This document shows, in pieces, positions 58,087 through 64,000 of a DNA stretch of 64,000 bases. Source of the stretch: Laburnicola sp. R22_1. Lineage: Eukaryota; Ascomycota; Dothideomycetes; Pleosporales; Didymosphaeriaceae. The stretch covers positions 2,666,001 to 2,730,000 of the forward strand of contig JACONQ010000006.1 of assembly GCA_014281115.1 (NCBI GenBank), read 5' to 3'. The position numbers were made by a program, and so were the translations under genes. Under the pieces are notes generated by a model. It made no database searches. It worked only from the letters and a program-made list of their open reading frames with translations, and was not told the origin of the DNA. Each line of letters opens with the position of its first letter. Position 1 is the first letter of the stretch.

Positions 58087-58559
58087 TCTATATCTATTTA
58101 CTAGCCTAGACTATTTAAAACTATTTTATAAAATTTTATACTTTATAATACTATAGTTAGCTATATATAAGAATTGTTTTTTAACTTATTTAACTAGTAG
58201 GTAAGTATAGTATTTACTTTATACTTTTTCTCTATTTATTTATTTATTTAGTAATATATTATCTTTATTATATTTAACTATTAAGAAGTTGCTTATTATA
58301 TAGGTATAGTATCTATAAGTAGAAAATATTATATGAATAGCCTATTTCTATAAGTAAGTTAAGCTTATATACTAAATTATTTATAACTTATATATTATAA
58401 AACGCTGTTTTATACTTATAGTTAAGTAAAGAGCTAGCCCATTTAATTTTAAAGTTACGTGCATCTAATATTACTTTATTACTAACTTTAAAAAATAGTA
58501 TTAGTATATATTTTATATTAGTATACTTAGCTTATTTAGCTTATATCTATTATAAATCA

Positions 58560-58672
58560 TTATGCTACTTTACCTTTTTTAATACGTTTTTAGTACACCT
58601 ATAGCTTTTTTTATAGTGTTATACCGTATACTAAAAAGGTCTACAATATTTCTCTTTCTAATAAATTATTAT
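58560..58672 (-). repeat. Fragment of the unclassified repeat (copy D)
   Basis: Matches about 110 bp at the minus-strand start of copy A (TATTAGAAAGAGAAATATTG, then the complement of GTACACCTATAGC). The rest is absent or too decayed. Confidence 0.65.
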
Positions 58673-59527
58673 ATAATAAGTTATATAAGTAGATAAGGTA
58701 GTTAATAAAGTTATCTACACGTTAATAATCTATATAGGTAAGTGCTATAAGTAGGCACTTACTAGTAAGTGCTATAAATAGACGCTTACTAGTATTAGTA
58801 TTTCTACTTACTAACTTAATATTATATATTTATATAGGCTCTATATTATTATATAGTAAGTAGCCCTTAGTAGTAATAAAAAGCGCTATACTAGTTAACT
58901 CGCTAACTAATAAGTTAGTAATAAATTTTACTATAGGAAGTATATAGTTTAGTTATTTTATTAGTAGTTAATATATATACGTAAGTACTTCTTTAATATT
59001 ATTTTAGCAATTTTTATATAACTATTAGTCTTAAAATACTAGCTAGTAAATAGTTATAGCTTTATACTAAGGTGTTTATAAAGTTATTTTAAAAAGTAAA
59101 ATATAAATTATTAATTATAGTTGCTAATAATATTCTTTAGAAAATTTAATTTATAGTAGATATGTATAATAAAAACCTCTATAACTGCCTTTACTATAAT
59201 CTTAACTATAGGAATAAACTTTTTTATTAAGCTAGTTTATAATAACTATAATAATTATATAGATTTTATTATTATAATAATAAGATAGTAAACTAATAAT
59301 AAAGTCTATTAAGATTAATTTCTAGTAATAGTTTAAAATTAGTAGTAAGTAGAGCAAACTATATTTAGTATTATAGTATAGTTTACTATAATAGTAAAAT
59401 ATATAGAAGTAAATATAATAAATAATAATATGTATTATATATAGCTAGTAATAGTAGTAACTAATATACTTATAAGTACTCTTATAACTAATATATTTAG
59501 CAACAATACTATTATAGGCTTCTTTAA

Positions 59528-59563
<36 letters not shown>

Positions 59564-60619
59564 TTCTTTATTATTAAGAATATATAATTAATTCTTAGTT
59601 AGCTTACTAAATATCTTTTTAACCTTTTTTTTAGTTTAAGGTTAAAGTAGATTAAGATAGAAGATTATTATGTACTACTATATATAGCACCTAATTCTAA
59701 TTAAAAACTAACCTTAAACACCTTAATAACGTGATAATAGTTTACACTTACTTGCACTCCTAATATCTATAAGCTTCTAGCCCTAACGTAAGGTTTACTT
59801 ATAGCGTATATAGTATACCTAGCTTATTACCACTACTATTATTAGTTATCTACGCTTATACTACTACGCGGCGTACTTACTTAGATAAGCTAACTTAATA
59901 GCAATAATAGTAATAATAGCTAGAAGAATCTTATAACTTTATATAATGCTCTTATTATACTAGAGCTTATTAATAAATATCTTAATCTCTACCTTTTACC
60001 TTTCCTTTTAGATTTAGTTACTAATAAAGAGTAATTCTATTTACTAGAGTGGGAATTTAATCTTATAGTTTTTTACAAACTAGATAAACTGCTAACCTAA
60101 CTAGTATACTAGGACTACCTTATAGATAGTTAAGTATACCTACCTCTTACGCTAGATAAGTATCTAATAAATAGAATAGAACTCTAGTATAGCTATTTTA
60201 ATAGTAGTATTACAAATCTTTAGAGTATACTCTTCTATATTAGTAAGTATATTAGTGTTAGACAATTTAGGGTTAATGCTTAAGTAGATAGTAGGGCGTA
60301 GAGAGATAGAGATAGCAATAGAAACTTTATTAAGGATAACCTTAATATAGTAATAGAGCGATAGTATATCTAGTACGTATTATTCTTATCTACTTATAAA
60401 GCAGCATATACCTATTAATATATTAACTTATATTATTTATAATAATTAGGATAGCAAAGAAGAAGAAAGAATAACTATAGTGTAGCTATACTAAAGTTTT
60501 ATTCCTTCCCTACTAAAGTTCTAAGTGGCCTCTTTATAAAAAATTTGCTTATAGGAGCAGCCCTATGCTAAGACTGCTAAGCTTACTTAGCAGTTTAAAC
60601 GCGCTTTTTTTATAATTAT
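58673..60619. other. A+T-rich decayed stretch
   Basis: No intact frame. Around 59950-60550 a plus-strand frame with TAG/TAA read as Gln looks faintly protein-like, but I recognise nothing in it. Contains the TA microsatellite at 59530-59561. Confidence 0.5.
59530..59561 (+). repeat. (AT)n microsatellite
   Basis: About 16 uninterrupted AT dinucleotides. Confidence 0.9.
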
Positions 60620-60735
60620 ATTACCTTTTTTACGCTCTTTTTAATTACTAAGTAGGGGGCTCTGCTTTTTTTGTTCTATTATTTAAGATAAAAGCCTTTG
60701 TTATTCTACCTCTAGGTAGTTAATTTAATAATATA
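60620..60735 (+). repeat. Dispersed ~90-bp repeat, copy 5
   Basis: Same order of motifs as the other copies: ACGCTCTTTTTAATTACTAA, GGGGGCTCTGCTTTTTTT, AAAGCCTTTGTTATTCTACC, CTAGGTAG. Confidence 0.75.
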
Positions 60736-61439
60736 CACATATATAATTAATGCTTAATATATAGTAGACTATTATTAGTTAGGTAATAATCTATAATCTT
60801 AATTTTAAGTTTCTACTTAAGAAGCTTTTCTAGTAAATAGTAGGCTTTAGCTATAATAGAGGTCATAATATCTTAAATAGTCTTATTAGAGTTGTATATA
60901 TTCTTAACATCTATAAGTAGTTATATTATCTTTTTTATTTTTATTATTATTATAATAGTAGGTTTATTATTATTATTAGTTATAAGTTTAGTAAAGTAAT
61001 ATAATATAGCTATAAGCTATCTACTAAAGTAATAACTTTTATTTAATAAAATAGAAGTAGTAGTAATTATATAGTTTTTTTATAACTAAGAAGTTTCTAA
61101 TTAATTTTTATAATAATAGTAGTTATTCCTTCTACTATTATTAATATAGAAAAGCGTTTTAAGATAGTATTAATAAAAAGAGGTTATTGTAATTATATAG
61201 TATAAACTCTTTCTCTTTAAAATTTTTAGATATAAAACTATATAGACTTAGTATTATTAGTAAGTGTTATTATTACCTTTAAGTAGATTACTAGATTATT
61301 AAGTAAGTGCATTAGATTTTATAGTCTACTTTTTAGAATAATATTAAATATAAAAGTTAAACTTAGCTAAAAACTTTGCCTATTATACTTATTATTAATT
61401 AAGCTATTTACTAGTTATAAAGTATTATAAAGCTAAGTA
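60736..61439. other. A+T-rich spacer without recognised features
   Basis: Stops in all frames. The final AAGCTAAGTA (61430-61439) is the left target duplication of the foldback element. Confidence 0.5.
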
Positions 61440-63983
61440 CCCACCTAGACAAAAGTATTAGGAAGAGAAATATCTTAGACCTTTTAGTATACGATATAAC
61501 ACTGTAAGAGAAAGCTATAGGTGCGCTAAAAATATATAGAAAAAGGCAAGATAGCTTAGAGATAAATAGGTTAGACTAGAAACTATTTATTAGTACATGC
61601 AAATTGGCCCTCCCTACTAGAGGTAGTTAATTATAAGATATACTAGGTACTAAAGTAATAATATAATACGTAGTTATTTATACGCACGTAATATAAAATT
61701 CGCGACTAGATATAGATTAAGTGTTTATCTATCTACTACCTAATAATAATATATTTAATTATTGCGTAAGATCTTAAGGTTATTATATCTATTCTTTACC
61801 CTAAAGACGCTATTACTATTACTACTAGATATATAGTGTTGCGCCCTATCTAGAAGATATAAATAATAACGTAGCTAGATATAACATAGCTAGGTATAAT
61901 AGCCAGACGCTACTTAATATTAAAAACTATATAGTCTATGCTAAGGACCTATATAGTAAGTAGATAGCTGCTATAGAATTAGATTACTATATTAAGTAGA
62001 ATATAAATATTAGTAAGTAGAAGTCTAGGATTAAAGGCGGAATAAGCCTTATAATATAGATTGCCTTATACTAGTTTAGGTGCGAGGTGCTTATAACTAT
62101 TAAGAATAAGAACTAAAAGAATATAGACATTTTTATAAAGTAAGAGTCTAGGCTAGTTACTATATACTACTACGTAGCTTATAGGAGTAATTACTACTAA
62201 GGACTATAAGTAATATTAGATTTCTAATTAATAGCTTATTGCTTCTATAATAACAGCTATACTAAGTAAGTGCTAGAGGCGTAGAGAATATATAGATACG
62301 CGCTTATACTATAGAATTTCTATAGAAGATAGATAGAGTAATAGCTAGGTATCTAAAGATTAATAGGTTAATAGGTTGTTAGTAACGAATAGTAGGGTGC
62401 TATTTAGTGTTAGAAGTAGGCGCGCGCGTAATTTATTATATATTATAGTGGTGGTAAAGCGTGCGTCTAGAGGTTTTAAGTAGTAGATTATTTAGTAATA
62501 TAGCAAAAGGTTAAAAGGTAAGTATTAATTATTTTATAACGCGATAAATAGGCAAGTAAGTTAGAGTATTATTATTATAAGTTTATTATCTTAAAAGCTA
62601 GGGGGAGAATATTAGTAAAACTTTAACGCGCTTTAGTTCTAGAGTTTAGCGCTTATATATAATGTTATATTACGTAAGCGCTAGTAGCGTAATAAAAAAA
62701 GTAGTAATTAAATATAGTAGGGCTACTTTAAAACTAATAAGTAGAGGCAGTTTATACTTCTATCTAGAAGAGAGGCAAAAGTATAAACTACCTCTACTTA
62801 TTAGTTTTTAAGTAGCTCTACTATGTTTAATTACTATATTTTTTTATTATATTACTAGCGCCTATATAATATTATATATGCGCTAAGCCTAGAGCGTATT
62901 AAAGTTTTTCTAATATCTTCCCTAGCTTCTAAGACAACTAACCCTATAATAATAACACTCTAACTTACTTACCTAGCTACTATATTATTAGATAATTAAC
63001 ACTACCTTATAACCTTTTGCTGCGTTACTAGATAATTAACTACTTAGAACTTCTACTCTACTCTACTACTATAATATATAATAAATTGCGTGCGCGCTTT
63101 CTACTTCTAATACTAGATAATACTCTAACACTTCTAGTATTAGTCTTACTCTAGATTTTTCTTTTAAATCTCTTATAGTATAATTGCGTATTTATATATT
63201 CTCTACGTCTCTAGTATCTACTTAGTATAACTACTATCTTTAAAGTAAGCAGCTATTAATTAGAAATCTAATATTAGGTAGTAATTGCTCTAAGCTACGT
63301 AGTAGTATATAGCTACTAACCTAGACTTTTATTATATAAAAATATCTATATTCTTTTAGTTCTTATTCTTAATAATTATAAGTACCTTACACTTAAACTA
63401 GCATAGGGCAATATATATTATAAGGCTTATCTAGCCTTTAGTTTTAACTTCTACTTACTAAGATTTATATTCTTTTTAATATAGTAATCTAATTCTATAG
63501 TAGCTATCTACTTACTATATAGGTTCTTAGCATAGATACCTATGTAGTTTTTAATATTAAGTAGCATCTAGCTATTATACCTAGCTATATTATATCTAGC
63601 TGCATTATACCTAGCTGCTTTATTATTTATATCTTCTAGGTAGGGCGCAACACTATATATCTAGTAGTAATAGCGTCTTTAGGGTAAGAGATAGATATAG
63701 CAATCTTTAGGTCCTACGTAATAATTAAATATATTATATAGTAAATAGATAAATACTTAATCTTTAGTTATAAATTTTATATTATATATGTATAGGCAAC
63801 TATATATTATACTATTAACTACCTCTAGTATAAGAGGCTAATTTACACGTGCTAATAAATAGTTTCTAGCCTAACCTATCTTACTACTTTACTTTTTTTT
63901 AATATATTTTTAGCACACCTATAGCTTTTCTTTATAGTATTATACTATACACTAAAAGGTTTATAATATTTCTCTTTCTAATA
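61440..63983. mobile_element. Foldback element: two copies of the unclassified repeat, tail to tail
   Basis: Arm B (61456-62771, plus) and arm C (62772-63983, minus) are long inverted copies of the repeat seen at 42585-43818, meeting at about 62771. The pair is flanked by the 10-mer AAGCTAAGTA (61430-61439 and 63984-63993), as expected for one insertion event. The left end has 16 extra bases before TATTAG. Both arms are RIP-decayed and carry the same coding relic. Confidence 0.65.
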
Positions 63984-64000
63984 AAGCTAAGTAATTAGTA

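Larger units (their letters stand above)
56026..58559. other. A+T-rich decayed stretch without intact genes
   Basis: Starts with the continuation of the chromovirus relic, then becomes low-complexity A+T sequence with stops in all frames. Contains the tandem block at 56300-56660 and the GGTTAG-type block at 57776-58086. Confidence 0.6.

Overview
The window is nuclear DNA of a filamentous ascomycete (Pezizomycotina; a Dothideomycete is my best guess, not proven). Genes have short introns of about 45-65 nt with GTNNGT donors, CTAAC/CTGAC-type branch sites and CAG/TAG acceptors. One gene is a fungal-type phytochrome. Transposon copies carry C-to-T / G-to-A decay with TAG/TAA codons where Gln or Trp is expected, the mark of repeat-induced point mutation (RIP). 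No bacterial operons, CRISPR arrays, tRNAs or rRNAs were recognised.

Layout. 1-1020: 3' part of a secreted Lys-rich protein gene on the minus strand. 1.98-10.66 kb: first transposon island, with two pogo/Fot1-like elements in inverted orientation, then a third whose transposase is split by a fourth. 10.7-31.4 kb: gene island with a LaeA-like methyltransferase (8 exons), a small possible membrane protein, a vigilin/Scp160-type multi-KH protein, a frameshifted methyltransferase, a truncated citrate synthase, an F-box relic, a small secreted Cys-rich protein, a flavoprotein-F-box-ankyrin fusion, and a 1454-residue phytochrome hybrid histidine kinase. 31.4-64 kb: large A+T-rich transposon island that starts directly against a 5'-truncated Cys-rich gene.

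The second island is nested. A decayed pogo-like element (from 32302) is split by a Ty3/Gypsy chromovirus (33771-44206). The Gypsy is itself split by another pogo-like element (35698-37832) and by a 1.23-kb unclassified element (42585-43818). Next comes a pogo-like element (44692-52311) split by a Ty1/Copia element (45602-51079) with identical LTRs. Then follow a second chromovirus relic carrying another pogo-like element (54173-56023), a decayed A+T-rich stretch, and a 2.5-kb foldback element at the right edge.

The host genes do not form an obvious pathway. Phytochrome is a red/far-red light sensor, LaeA-like methyltransferases resemble a light-linked regulator of secondary metabolism, and vigilin is a polysome-associated RNA-binding protein. 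The most original signals are: terminal repeats built from two tandem motif copies in all eight DNA transposons; a repeat family with 10-bp target duplications that occurs both as single arms and as a foldback; and a flavoprotein domain lacking both catalytic residues fused to F-box and ankyrin-like segments.
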